In this document: positions 35,693 through 43,508 of the stretch, in pieces
How positions within the stretch are numbered: the first letter of the stretch is position 1
Layout: each line of letters opens with the position of its first letter
Origin: Sphingobacterium sp. CZ-UAM
Lineage (GTDB): Bacteria; Bacteroidota; Bacteroidia; Sphingobacteriales; Sphingobacteriaceae
DNA: 64,000 nucleotides
Assembly: GCF_002000245.1 (NCBI RefSeq)
Contig: NZ_MTCM01000002.1
Location: 310,001-374,000 of the forward strand
Reading direction: 5' to 3'
Position numbers and translations under genes: made by a program
Notes under the pieces: generated by a model
What the model was told of the DNA's origin: nothing
Database searches by the model: none
What the model saw: only the letters and a program-made list of their open reading frames with translations

Positions 35693-36894
35693 TTATAACT
35701 GGACTCTTTTTTCAAATAAAGTTAAGAACTGATTTAGGATAATACCCCAATTCTGAATAGGCATCGTCCACTTTTTAGAGATTTCTCTCAAAGCCAAATA
35801 TACAGATTTCAGTACAGCATCATCGCTGGGAAATGACAGTTTATTCTTGGTGTATTTACGGATCTTCCCATTCATGTTTTCGATGATATTTGTCGTATAG
35901 ATAATTCGTCGGATCTCAAGTGGGAAGTCGTAAAAGACGGTCAGTTCGTCCCAGTTCTCCCGCCATGATCTGATGGCATAGGGATATTTGGATTCCCATC
36001 TATCGGCAAAATCTGCCAGTGCGACCTGTGCAGCCTGTTTATTGGGAGCATCATAGATAGGTCTCATATCTGTTGTAAACGCCTTTTTATCCTTCCATAC
36101 AACATATCTGCAGGCATTTCGGATCTGATGGACAACATAGACCTGGGTACTACATTCAGGAAATACACTCCGTATGGTAGCGGAGAAACCGTTGAGATTA
36201 TCGGTCGCTGTAATCAGCATATCCTCTACGCCCCGGGACTTCAGGTCTGTCAGGATTCCCATCCAAAAACTCGCGCTTTCATTCTTGCCCAGCCACATGC
36301 CCAAAACTTCTTTATAACCATCCCTGTTCAGGCCAACAGCAAGATAAATGGTCTTATTGACCACTTTGGAGTTCTCTCTGACCTTAAAGACAATGCCATC
36401 CATCCAGACAATCAGATACACGTTGTCCAGGGGACGGTTTTGCCAGGCAATCACATCGCCCGCCACACGATCAGTAATCCGGGAAATCGTCGATTCAGAA
36501 AGATCAAATCCGTACACATCGCGCATCATATTTTCTATATCCGAAACACTCATGCCTTTGGCATATAGCGAAACGATCACGTTCTCAACTCCGTCAATCA
36601 TGTTCTTGCGCTTGGGAACGATAATGGGATTAAATGTACCATCGCGATCCCGGGGGACCTGAATTTCCAGATCTCCCTGATCCCCACGGACCTTTTTGCT
36701 CGTATGTCCGTTTCGGGAATTGCCCTGACCACTGCGCTCATGCTTTTCATAGCCAAGGTGGCCGTCCATTTCTCCTTCAAGCATCTGTGATACTGCACGT
36801 GCCTGTAATTCCCGGAAAAATGATTGCAGCTCTACACCGTCCTTAAAACTCTTTAAGAACTCCTTGCGTTTAATAGTGACTCTTTGTCAATCAT
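35693..36894 (-). pseudogene. IS256-family transposase with single-base frameshift near the start
   Basis: From ATG 36894 the first residues read MIDKESLL and then leave the frame. One base later the other frame reads [12 protein letters not shown] and continues without interruption through [19 protein letters not shown] to the stop at 35693. A run of three T on the plus strand at 36869-36871 where four would restore the frame points to a homopolymer deletion; the total of 1202 bases is one short of 401 codons. DDE residues are present in the downstream frame ([33 protein letters not shown]). The intact part is 363 residues. Either inactive, expressed by slippage, or a sequencing error. Confidence 0.8.
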
Positions 36895-36917
36895 ACTCTT
36901 ATAAAGTTAAGTAAATA

Positions 36918-36951
36918 AAAAATGCGAAGTCCTTTCCAACTCCGCATTTTT
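36918..36951. terminator. Stem-loop near the IS right end
   Basis: AAAAATGCG-A-AGT pairs with ACT-C-CGCATTTTT around a short loop, with flanking A and T runs on both strands. It lies upstream of the transposase start, where IS elements often insulate themselves from incoming transcription. Confidence 0.5.
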
Positions 36952-36956
36952 ATAAC

Positions 36957-36980
36957 TTACACACTTTATGAGACGGTGTC
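36957..36980 (-). repeat. IS256 terminal inverted repeat, right
   Basis: Contains TTACACACTT, the reverse complement of the inner block of the left repeat, and ends GAGACGGTGTC. Confidence 0.7.
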
Positions 36981-36982
36981 GG

Positions 36983-37008
36983 AAAAGCACTGAATATTCA
37001 GTGCTTTT
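36983..37008. terminator. Palindromic terminator between the IS and the Mrr-type gene
   Basis: A perfect 26-base palindrome centred on GAATATTC, with AAAAGCACT on one arm and AGTGCTTTT on the other. It abuts the Mrr-type stop codon. It can terminate the minus-strand defence operon and also transcription entering from the left. Confidence 0.75.
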
Positions 37009-37983
37009 TTATGTTTTCCAAGATTTCATTTGGTTCGTCCACTGTTTTACATTTTCTTTCTCACTAAATTTTATATTATACTTTCTCGCTTTTACTATTT
37101 TTTTTCCTCCTTCAGCGATATATCCAGTGGTTGCAATTATCCCTTCTTTAGCACCTTCAAAAAAAACATCAGTATAGAAGGATTTCACAGTTTCGATTGT
37201 TACTTTATGTTCACCAGAATATCTTTTGCATTGAATTAATAAAAGTGCTGTGGCTAGATTATCAGAATTAGGGTAAACACGAATGTCAACACCACCATCA
37301 TTTGTGCCTGGTCCAAGAACAGCATGATAACCTAACCTTCTAAAATATTCTGCACACAGTCGTTCAAAATTTCGCCAATGAATAATTTCGATTTCGTGTC
37401 CGTTCAGAGCCAAATAATCAATAAATTTTTGTTCAATAAAGTCCTCGTTATTTTTGGGTTTTATTTCTATTTTAAAAAGTTCTGATAAAGGTGTTGCGTT
37501 ATCCCACACTTTCCCTGAGTCTATACTAATTGAAGTATCTAGCGTGTGTGCCCCGATGTTAAAACATGCCGTGGCAAGTTTTTTATCTATATTTTCTTGC
37601 ACCATCAATTGTTCAATTATTCCCTCCTTATTTTCGTCTTGTGAACTTTTAATTAAGTGATAAGCAATAGAAGGGATGCCTGTGATCAAGATATCTTTTT
37701 CTCTAATTGTATATTCATTGAGAATGTGATAATCATTCATTATAGGTAATTGAGGAGGAAGATTTCCTAATCTCTGTCGTAAATAAATTACCATGTCTGT
37801 CATGGTGCTTGAGGCGATCCGAATATTTTTATCAAGCTGATCAATTTGTAAATAATCTTCGTCGAATTTTTCTCTTAGATAATCTCCAATTTTAAATCTG
37901 TTAAGTATGATTCCAGATTTAATTGCTACTAGTTCAGCGGCACCATTATAAAATTCTCGTAGAGGAAAGTTAATATGTCCCAT
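37009..37983 (-). CDS. Mrr-family restriction endonuclease-like protein
   Basis: 324 residues. The C-terminal half is a PD-(D/E)xK nuclease of the Mrr_cat type: FERLCAEYFRRLGYHAVLGPG, Asp229 and Asp233 in NDGGVD, Gln251-Cys-Lys253 in IQCKRY, and EGIIATTGYIAEGGKK. The first 190 residues are a helical region I do not recognise that may sense the target. Mrr-type enzymes cut modified DNA. It is 70 bp downstream of gajB on the same strand and at the end of the defence operon, so it is likely co-transcribed, but it is not a standard Gabija subunit. Confidence 0.88.
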   Translation of the reverse strand: MGHINFPLREFYNGAAELVAIKSGIILNRFKIGDYLREKFDEDYLQIDQLDKNIRIASSTMTDMVIYLRQRLGNLPPQLPIMNDYHILNEYTIREKDILITGIPSIAYHLIKSSQDENKEGIIEQLMVQENIDKKLATACFNIGAHTLDTSISIDSGKVWDNATPLSELFKIEIKPKNNEDFIEQKFIDYLALNGHEIEIIHWRNFERLCAEYFRRLGYHAVLGPGTNDGGVDIRVYPNSDNLATALLLIQCKRYSGEHKVTIETVKSFYTDVFFEGAKEGIIATTGYIAEGGKKIVKARKYNIKFSEKENVKQWTNQMKSWKT

Positions 37984-38053
37984 AATAACGAATTAGTTTT
38001 TTCTGTACTAGGTTTTTATAATTTAATTACTCTTTTATTATTTCAAACTATCT

Positions 38054-39772
38054 CTATATAAACTCGATGTCAAGTCCAAGATGGGCTCTAATTTGTTCTT
38101 CTGTAAAACTACTAGGTATTGCTATACATGCCAGATTTCTAGGGCGAGATAGAGCAACATATAACATTCTTTGCTTTTCGTTTGGTAAATGTTTTGGCTT
38201 TGTGAAATCCTGTAAGGAAAAATTCGCTCCTTTACTATCCTTACTTAATATTATCATAATTGAGTCAAAAGTCATCCCTTTTACTTTATGTATTGTTGAA
38301 ATCGGGTAGGGTAAATCAACAGAAGGATAAAGCAAATCCTGCAAATTTTGCGAAAGATATTTTTTTCCTTTTTGCTTTAATTCTAAATCTACATCTCTAT
38401 CAAATTTTGTCTTAATATATTCAGTGCAATTTATTGTCCAATCTGCTATTGTATCATCTATTGACGGTAATCCTGAGATAAAATCAAAAAAGAAAATATT
38501 AAGGTCTATGTTTTCTTTCAGTCTATTGACCTCATCATTTTTCGCTTTGTGATCAGTAGCTTCATTGGTAATTTCTACAAAAAATTTTCTTAATATATCA
38601 ATGCAGATTTTAGTTTTTCCTGCTTTGAAATTTAGCTGAGCATCGATTAACATTTTCGATAAACCATTTTTCCATGGAGCTTCGGATATAGCTTTGGCAC
38701 CAAACAATTCTAAGTGTGTACTTCCACGTACGAGGATGTAATTTTCTTTACCTTCTTTAACTATTGAGCTATACTTTTCAATCAAGGTAGATAAATTATT
38801 GTCTTCATATCGAATTACTTTTATGTTATGGTTGGTTTCGTGATGTTCCGAAGCAATAACCAATGACTCCTTAGAATTTCTAAATAAGCTATATGCATTT
38901 ATAATTTTTTGGGAAGAGCGTCGGCAATTATTAAATCTTAATGCTTGCCAGTTTAATGAATCTTCAAATCTGCTCATAAATAATTTGGGTTGCGCTTCGC
39001 GAAATTCATATAGACTCTGGTAGGGGTCACCAACGAGTTCAAAGTTTTTTAATCCTGCCTCTAAGAGTTTGTCAAAAATCTTATACTGTAAGGCTGATGT
39101 GTCTTGAGCTTCATCTACAATAATATAGGGGAAACGCATCACTAAACTTTTCGCAATTTGAGGGAATTTTTCTAAAAGTTTGTATGCAAAATATGTTGAG
39201 TCATCATTATTGAGATAACCATTGTCAAATTGCCATTCCTTAAATTTTCTTGAATACTTAGTAAATTCTGTTGGATCAACTATTGAACTATTAGGTCTAC
39301 TTCCATTCCAGCTAATTGTTCCATCAAACTCAAGTTTCAATTTTGATGGAGGATATGAAACGGACAAAGGTTGTCCTTTTTTATTTTTAAACCAGCCAAG
39401 ATGCATATTATCTAGAAAGTTGACTGTATTTAAGATCGTCGGACGACGTGAGCTAACATTGAATAGATAATAGAACGGTAAAGTAATATATTGATTTATA
39501 AAACTATCTATTGTCGAATTAAGATGAGGGTATGTAAGTCTTCTATTTGAAATGTTTTCAAACTTGTTTAAAATTTCTTCTTTGGCGACGTTTGTGAAAG
39601 AGAGACATGCTACACCAGAATAATTGTCATGAGCTCTTATACATTCCTCTGTTAATTTGGTTAGCTTATACGCTATAGCACTTGTTTTACCGCTGCCTGG
39701 ACACGCATTAAGGATTATTCGACCCCTTGCTTCAAGATATGGTCGATTATCATCAGTTATCTCAAATATCAT
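38054..39772 (-). CDS. gajB: Gabija anti-phage protein GajB (UvrD-like helicase)
   Basis: 572 residues, superfamily 1 helicase. Walker A CPGSGKTS at 24-31, motif II IIVDEAQDTSAL near 220, motif III VGDPYQSLYEFREA, TIHKVKGMTFDSI (motif V) and RMLYVALSRPRNL (motif VI). The start overlaps the gajA stop by four bases (ATGA), the usual GajA-GajB coupling. In Gabija, GajB works with the GajA nuclease complex, is stimulated by DNA ends, and lowers nucleotide pools or aids degradation during phage infection. Slightly longer than the Bacillus GajB of about 500 residues. Confidence 0.87.
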   Translation of the reverse strand: MIFEITDDNRPYLEARGRIILNACPGSGKTSAIAYKLTKLTEECIRAHDNYSGVACLSFTNVAKEEILNKFENISNRRLTYPHLNSTIDSFINQYITLPFYYLFNVSSRRPTILNTVNFLDNMHLGWFKNKKGQPLSVSYPPSKLKLEFDGTISWNGSRPNSSIVDPTEFTKYSRKFKEWQFDNGYLNNDDSTYFAYKLLEKFPQIAKSLVMRFPYIIVDEAQDTSALQYKIFDKLLEAGLKNFELVGDPYQSLYEFREAQPKLFMSRFEDSLNWQALRFNNCRRSSQKIINAYSLFRNSKESLVIASEHHETNHNIKVIRYEDNNLSTLIEKYSSIVKEGKENYILVRGSTHLELFGAKAISEAPWKNGLSKMLIDAQLNFKAGKTKICIDILRKFFVEITNEATDHKAKNDEVNRLKENIDLNIFFFDFISGLPSIDDTIADWTINCTEYIKTKFDRDVDLELKQKGKKYLSQNLQDLLYPSVDLPYPISTIHKVKGMTFDSIMIILSKDSKGANFSLQDFTKPKHLPNEKQRMLYVALSRPRNLACIAIPSSFTEEQIRAHLGLDIEFI

Positions 39773-41676
39773 TTTTCTTTAGTAACATATTTTATCGCCT
39801 TTAATATATATTCCGGTACATGGAAAATGATAGAATTTCCGTTCTGTATCTCCGTTTCTAAAGCATATGAAAAATCTTGAGCAAAAACAGCTTTTTGAGG
39901 TAATGCTTTCCATACTAAAATTGCTAGCTTCTGTCTATCAACCAATGAAAGTTGTTCATAGGGTAGAGTGTTTAAGTATTTTTCAATTATCAGATATTTA
40001 TCTGTAACATTTAATGAAAGATATTGAATTAGAAAATTTTTTGAAAAATCCGCCTTACGTACTTCTATATTGGCTAATGAAATTTCATACTCTAATGTTT
40101 TAAATGCGAGTAATAGTTTAATATTGGTTCCTGATTGTATAACCGAAGATATATTTTTATGACGATTGTTAGGGCTAGAATTATATAAGCCGTTATGGAA
40201 GTCATTTAACGCTTTAAAGTTCTTTACAGTTAAATTTCTAAAAGTTCTGTCTTGTTTTGCATAGCGATCATCATCAGTAATCACTGCTGATGGGTGTCCT
40301 AATTTTTTTTCGGGGTTAGATGAATTAAAGAGATGTAAAAAGGCATAAAAAGATACGCCCTCAACACTTATTAATTCTATTCGACGATCTTCAAGATTTA
40401 AGTTAACATAGTCAGCAAAAACCCTAATCAATAATTTTTCAGATATGCCCTCAATAAATAAAATTCCACGAGCAAAAAATAGTTGACTCTTAGTCACATC
40501 GAGATAACGTTCTAGTTGTTTTTTTCTCAGTAAGAAGTCGTCGCTGGTCATTACCCTTTTTTTAACCGATTGCTCGACAATGTTTTCAATATCTCTATCT
40601 CGAAAACAGTTACTTATATTTATTGCACTGTCTTTTAGAATAATTAAATTGTCCAACTTAGCTTTTGACGTTAAAGTTGGTGAATGCGAGGTAATAAATA
40701 GTTGACAGTTATTTGGCGCGCTTGCAGATCTTAAGAAATTATAAAGGTTGAGTTGCAATTGGGGATGAAGATGTGCTTCGGGTTCTTCTATTAACAAGGT
40801 GAAATGTTGATTTGGATTGTCCGAGATCCTTTCTTTGATATCCCCCAAGATAATGGCAATATATATCAAATTATTAAATCCTAAACTATTTTGCCAAAGA
40901 TTAAAACCTTCATCAATTAATGAGCTTTTATCATGAGGTAAATATGGTTTAATCACATTGACAATGCTTTCAATTCTTGACGATTCTTCTATTCTTAATC
41001 CAATCGAGTTGTCATTCGAAATTTTAAAAATTTCATTTAGATGTATATTGATACTTTGTCTAGTATTTTTTACTTCTGGTCTACTTAACAGGCTGGAATT
41101 GGCTGTTTGAATTATTTCTTTGAAATGTTCTTCGGAACTCGCTCGTTCAACTAATCGTTTAATTACTGACCCAAGCATATTAGTTTTGACGTTTAATAAA
41201 TCTGTAGTACTGTCACGTAAAGCGCCTAAATAGTAATGTTGAAAGATGTCAAAAGTTCCTTGGTCCGCCTTTTGTTCTTCCGTGGCTCCAGTGAAATAAG
41301 AAAATTTTGGATAACTCTTGTTTTGTAGCTCATAAATTAATGTTATTTGCGCAAGCTCCTCTAAAGAATTAGATGGACTTATAACCAAATATTCATAAAG
41401 CGCTCCTTTTTCGGCTGATGAGAGTCCTTTAAAAATATATTGGAGTTCAATTCTTTTACTTTGGCTGGATGTTTTGGTATCGAAGAAAAAATCTTCGTGA
41501 TTAACATATAATTCCCTTTTATGATTTCCTAAGCTATACATTAATCTGATAGCATCTATAACGGCGGTTTTATGGCATCCATTCTCCCCAATGATAATAT
41601 TTAATTTTGGATCAAAACTTATAGAGAGCGAGGAGATCCCTTTGTAATTTTTTATATTTATCGTTGCGAGATACAT
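39769..41676 (-). CDS. gajA: Gabija anti-phage protein GajA (OLD-family ATPase/TOPRIM nuclease)
   Basis: 635 residues. N-terminal ABC-type ATPase (IKNYKGISSLSISF, P-loop GENGCHKT at 30-37, LLIEEPEAHLHPQ near 294-306, HSPTLTSKAKL) is followed by a C-terminal TOPRIM domain with FIEGISEKLL near 409 and ITDDDRY near 468 for metal binding. GajA is a sequence-specific DNA nickase whose activity is released when nucleotides are depleted. The P-loop has His where most have Gly before Lys-Thr. Four-base overlap with gajB supports the Gabija call; other OLD-helicase pairs (for example PARIS-like or class 2 OLD) remain possible but fit less well. Confidence 0.87.
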   Translation of the reverse strand: MYLATINIKNYKGISSLSISFDPKLNIIIGENGCHKTAVIDAIRLMYSLGNHKRELYVNHEDFFFDTKTSSQSKRIELQYIFKGLSSAEKGALYEYLVISPSNSLEELAQITLIYELQNKSYPKFSYFTGATEEQKADQGTFDIFQHYYLGALRDSTTDLLNVKTNMLGSVIKRLVERASSEEHFKEIIQTANSSLLSRPEVKNTRQSINIHLNEIFKISNDNSIGLRIEESSRIESIVNVIKPYLPHDKSSLIDEGFNLWQNSLGFNNLIYIAIILGDIKERISDNPNQHFTLLIEEPEAHLHPQLQLNLYNFLRSASAPNNCQLFITSHSPTLTSKAKLDNLIILKDSAINISNCFRDRDIENIVEQSVKKRVMTSDDFLLRKKQLERYLDVTKSQLFFARGILFIEGISEKLLIRVFADYVNLNLEDRRIELISVEGVSFYAFLHLFNSSNPEKKLGHPSAVITDDDRYAKQDRTFRNLTVKNFKALNDFHNGLYNSSPNNRHKNISSVIQSGTNIKLLLAFKTLEYEISLANIEVRKADFSKNFLIQYLSLNVTDKYLIIEKYLNTLPYEQLSLVDRQKLAILVWKALPQKAVFAQDFSYALETEIQNGNSIIFHVPEYILKAIKYVTKEK

Positions 41677-41838
41677 AAAAGTTACTTTAATTTTAATTTA
41701 CGGATATATTTTGTATTAAAACCTTATTTCATAAAATCCATGTCTTCGAAACTCTATTTTTTTAATCTAATTATTTTTTTGATTTAAATGGGAATTTCTA
41801 ACTATATCATTAAATATTCTGAAAAAAGATTAAAAATA

Positions 41839-41865
41839 AAGCGCTCTAATTAAATTAGAGCGCTT
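41839..41865 (-). terminator. Terminator of the HTH regulator gene
   Basis: AAGCGCTCTAAT and ATTAGAGCGCTT form a perfect 12-bp stem with a three-base loop. On the minus strand it is followed by a T-rich run. It separates the regulator transcript from gajA, which must therefore have its own promoter in 41677-41838 or depend on read-through. Confidence 0.75.
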
Positions 41866-41947
41866 GGCTAAATGCTAGTTATCTAACCGGCAATACTAAT
41901 CTAAGGATAATAATTTATATTGCCAAATCATTTTAAAATATCAGAAT

Positions 41948-42514
41948 TTATTTTAGATCAACCTCAATAATCTGTTTTCCGAGATCAGTTAGTATATACT
42001 CAGAAACAATGTTTCCCTCTAAATTTTTCATATGTAAACTCAATAAGCCGGCTTCAACGCATGCTTTGATCGATGCAACTAATTTAGAACTTCTACGTTT
42101 GAGACCTATTAATTCTAATATCTCAGTTTCACTTTTCGCCTCTACACAAAAAGGAAGAATCGAGGCTATTCGTTCTATGTCTTTTTGCGTAATCTCATAT
42201 GTTGTTATTAGGCCTTTATCGTTCAGTACTCTTGAAAAATTATTGATTATCTGTTCAGAATAAGTAAACTCCTCCTGTAATTGAAGCTTGCCATATAGTT
42301 CTTGTTGCATTTTGCAGGCATCTTCATTGATAGCTAACGAAATGAGCTGTAATTCATAACATCTCAAGAAATTATTACTGTTATAACAGAGCCGATTTAG
42401 TCTAGTAATACTTATTCCAACCTTTCTACATACTTCAGACTTATTTACAGAGCGTTTTGCAAGATATTCTCCGAATGGTGTTAATTGCTTTTTCTGTTTA
42501 GTGTTTTTTTGCAT
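41948..42514 (-). CDS. HTH/winged-helix putative regulator
   Basis: 188 residues, no close family recognised. Residues about 14-60 look like an XRE-type helix-turn-helix (EYLAKRSVNKSEVCRKVGISITRLNRLCY). The middle is helical, and residues about 120-185 look like a winged helix (ASILPFCVEAKSETEILELIGLKRRSSKLVASIKACVEAGLLSL) ending in a beta wing with LTDLGKQIIEV. Lysine-rich N-terminus. Standing just upstream of Gabija, with palindromes next to its own start, it could be an autoregulated controller of the island, but the terminator behind it argues for separate transcripts. Confidence 0.6.
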   Translation of the reverse strand: MQKNTKQKKQLTPFGEYLAKRSVNKSEVCRKVGISITRLNRLCYNSNNFLRCYELQLISLAINEDACKMQQELYGKLQLQEEFTYSEQIINNFSRVLNDKGLITTYEITQKDIERIASILPFCVEAKSETEILELIGLKRRSSKLVASIKACVEAGLLSLHMKNLEGNIVSEYILTDLGKQIIEVDLK

Positions 42515-42541
42515 TTTGAGAGATATTGGTTTATCTCAAAA
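42514..42541. promoter_or_regulatory. Inverted repeat at the start of the HTH regulator
   Basis: TTTTGAGA and TCTCAAAA, a perfect 8-bp inverted repeat separated by 12 bases, directly abut the regulator's start codon. It could be an operator for autoregulation or a hairpin that masks translation initiation. Confidence 0.4.
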
Positions 42542-42560
42542 GTATTTCTACAATTATTTT

Positions 42561-42596
42561 TTATACATTTTGTTTTATTATTGATACATAATGTAT
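42561..42596. promoter_or_regulatory. TATACAT/ATGTAT palindromic motifs upstream of the HTH regulator
   Basis: TTATACATTT at 42561-42570 and the palindrome ATACATAATGTAT at 42584-42596 share the same ATACAT core in an AT-rich promoter-like stretch 50-80 bp upstream of the regulator gene. Candidate paired operators; the binding protein is unknown. Confidence 0.35.
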
Positions 42597-42676
42597 AAAT
42601 TTGTGGTAATTAGTTTCCCTTCTGGGAACGATGTGAAAAGATAAGGATGTTTTATCCGAAGATCTTGTGGAGAAAA

Positions 42677-42828
42677 GTAGGACATTCGAACACAAGGAGT
42701 AGGAAAGACCTTTGTCTTATGCTATCTTTGCATAGTCATAAGACTTGGTCACCCTGCTTGCTCTGTGTTCGGCCGTCGAAAGACGGTGGCTGTCCTACGC
42801 CTTCTCGGCAGAGCAAGCAATAGGGTGA
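42677..42828 (+). ncRNA. Candidate structured RNA with multibranch fold and possible pseudoknot
   Basis: A gene-free stretch packed with mutually compatible stems: GTAGGACA (42677-42684) with TGTCCTAC (42791-42798); CGAACACA (42687-42694) with TGTGTTCG (42764-42771); GTCTTATG (42714-42721) with CATAAGAC (42737-42744), extended by GACC/GGTC; and CCGTC-GAAA-GACGG (42773-42786), a GNRA tetraloop hairpin. The stretch GCTTGCTC (42756-42763), left single-stranded, pairs with GAGCAAGC (42811-42818) and makes a pseudoknot. TCACCCT/AGGGTGA (42749-42755/42822-42828) extends it in an alternative fold. The GAAA loop favours the plus strand. I cannot match it to a known RNA family; a DNA-level role is also possible. 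Confidence 0.5.
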
Positions 42829-42834
42829 TCTATT

Positions 42835-42888
42835 ATAATTCTATTGTTTCTGCCAGTTTCTCCTCAAAGAAATAAACAATAGAATTAT
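42835..42888. repeat. Perfect 15-bp inverted repeat
   Basis: ATAATTCTATTGTTT (42835-42849) and AAACAATAGAATTAT (42874-42888) flank a 24-base loop. The second arm runs into the ATG of a 15-codon frame, so the hairpin could occlude its start. Too long and perfect to be chance in this composition; a regulator site or RNA hairpin. Confidence 0.55.
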
Positions 42889-42934
42889 GACAAAAAAACA
42901 AACCACAAAAAACATCTTTAAGTCTCCCGAGTAG
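42887..42934 (+). CDS. Possible 15-residue leader peptide
   Basis: ATG 42887 to TAG 42932-42934 encodes MTKKQTTKNIFKSPE. It starts inside the 3' arm of the 15-bp inverted repeat, and its stop codon forms the loop of the hairpin CCGAG-TAG-CTCGG (42927-42939). This arrangement resembles a regulatory leader, but so short a frame has little coding support. Confidence 0.15.
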   Translation: MTKKQTTKNIFKSPE

Positions 42935-43031
42935 CTCGGTGCGATTCGGCCAGCAATGATCTGGTCACATCAGCTATGGAATTCGAGATGCCCAATTATA
43001 TACCGAGTCATACCCATTCAAAAAAGAATTC

Positions 43032-43113
43032 TAGCTATCCCAATTAACCAATTTTATTACAAATTGGCTTATGGCCTGAAAAAGTAGCTGATTCAGTCGG
43101 ACTGGGATAGCTA
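43032..43113 (+). promoter_or_regulatory. Nested hairpins upstream of the TlpA-SusCD operon
   Basis: TAGCTATCCCA (43032-43042) pairs perfectly with TGGGATAGCTA (43103-43113). Inside lie CCAATTT/AAATTGG (43048-43054/43061-43067) and the small palindrome CTGATTCAG. The element ends about 30 bp before ATG 43145, so it probably sits in the 5' untranslated region of the operon and may control it. Confidence 0.5.
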
Positions 43114-43144
43114 TGCCCTAAGCTTGCGATTAAAAATTAAAAAA

Positions 43145-43507
43145 ATGAGATCTAATTATGCTCACTTAATCCTATTGGATTTGGTGATTTGTGAGACACA
43201 TCGATCAGGATATGATCCTGTTAAGAATGTTCAAGATTTTTGGGATAAGTATCTCTTAAGCGCAATTCAAGACTATATTGTTGTTTTACACTCAGATACG
43301 AGTGATAAGGAAAAGGGTAATCAACAATTGACAGAATTCTCAGTTGATCTTCTCCGTATATTGATAGCCTATTTTATGATTCACACGACTCAATTGGATC
43401 TTGGTAAGGTATCTATTTCACTAGAGGTAAACAAAGAAGCGATAGATACTTCTAAAGCAATCTCCGATTTCTTTAATCGTGTACCCCCATCCAATACCAA
43501 CTCCTAA
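43145..43507 (+). CDS. Hypothetical protein, 120 aa
   Basis: From ATG 43145 (MRSNYAHLILL), preferred over a TTG at 43124 because of the A-rich region before it. A mostly helical, soluble small protein with no signal peptide and no motif I recognise. It stops one base before the start of the TlpA-like gene, so the two are co-transcribed. Conserved small cytoplasmic proteins often precede such TlpA-SusCD operons, but no function is known to me. Confidence 0.6.
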   Translation: MRSNYAHLILLDLVICETHRSGYDPVKNVQDFWDKYLLSAIQDYIVVLHSDTSDKEKGNQQLTEFSVDLLRILIAYFMIHTTQLDLGKVSISLEVNKEAIDTSKAISDFFNRVPPSNTNS

Positions 43508-43508
43508 A

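Larger units (their letters stand above)
35642..36980 (-). mobile_element. IS256-family insertion sequence
   Basis: About 1.34 kb bounded by imperfect inverted repeats (35642-35665 and 36957-36980) that share the inner AAGTGTGTAA block. It contains a single transposase gene with IS256-family catalytic motifs. No 8-9 bp target duplication is visible at the two edges, so either the ends are set slightly wrong or the flanks have changed. It sits between the beta-helix gene and the Mrr-type nuclease, at the left edge of the defence island. Confidence 0.85.

Noticed and set aside
35634..36989. Target-site duplication around the IS256 element
   Set aside because: The bases outside the inverted repeats on the two sides do not match over 8-9 positions.
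37009..37983. Third core subunit of Gabija
   Set aside because: Gabija is defined by GajA and GajB only; the Mrr-like gene is linked by position but not established as part of it.
42723..42731. TATCTTTGC as a Bacteroidota promoter -7 element
   Set aside because: Good match, but no TTTG at 19-21 bases upstream, and it lies in the loop of a strong stem; left as part of the structured element.
42677..42888. CRISPR array or retron
   Set aside because: Repeats are inverted pairs, not direct repeats with spacers, and no cas or reverse transcriptase gene is in the window.
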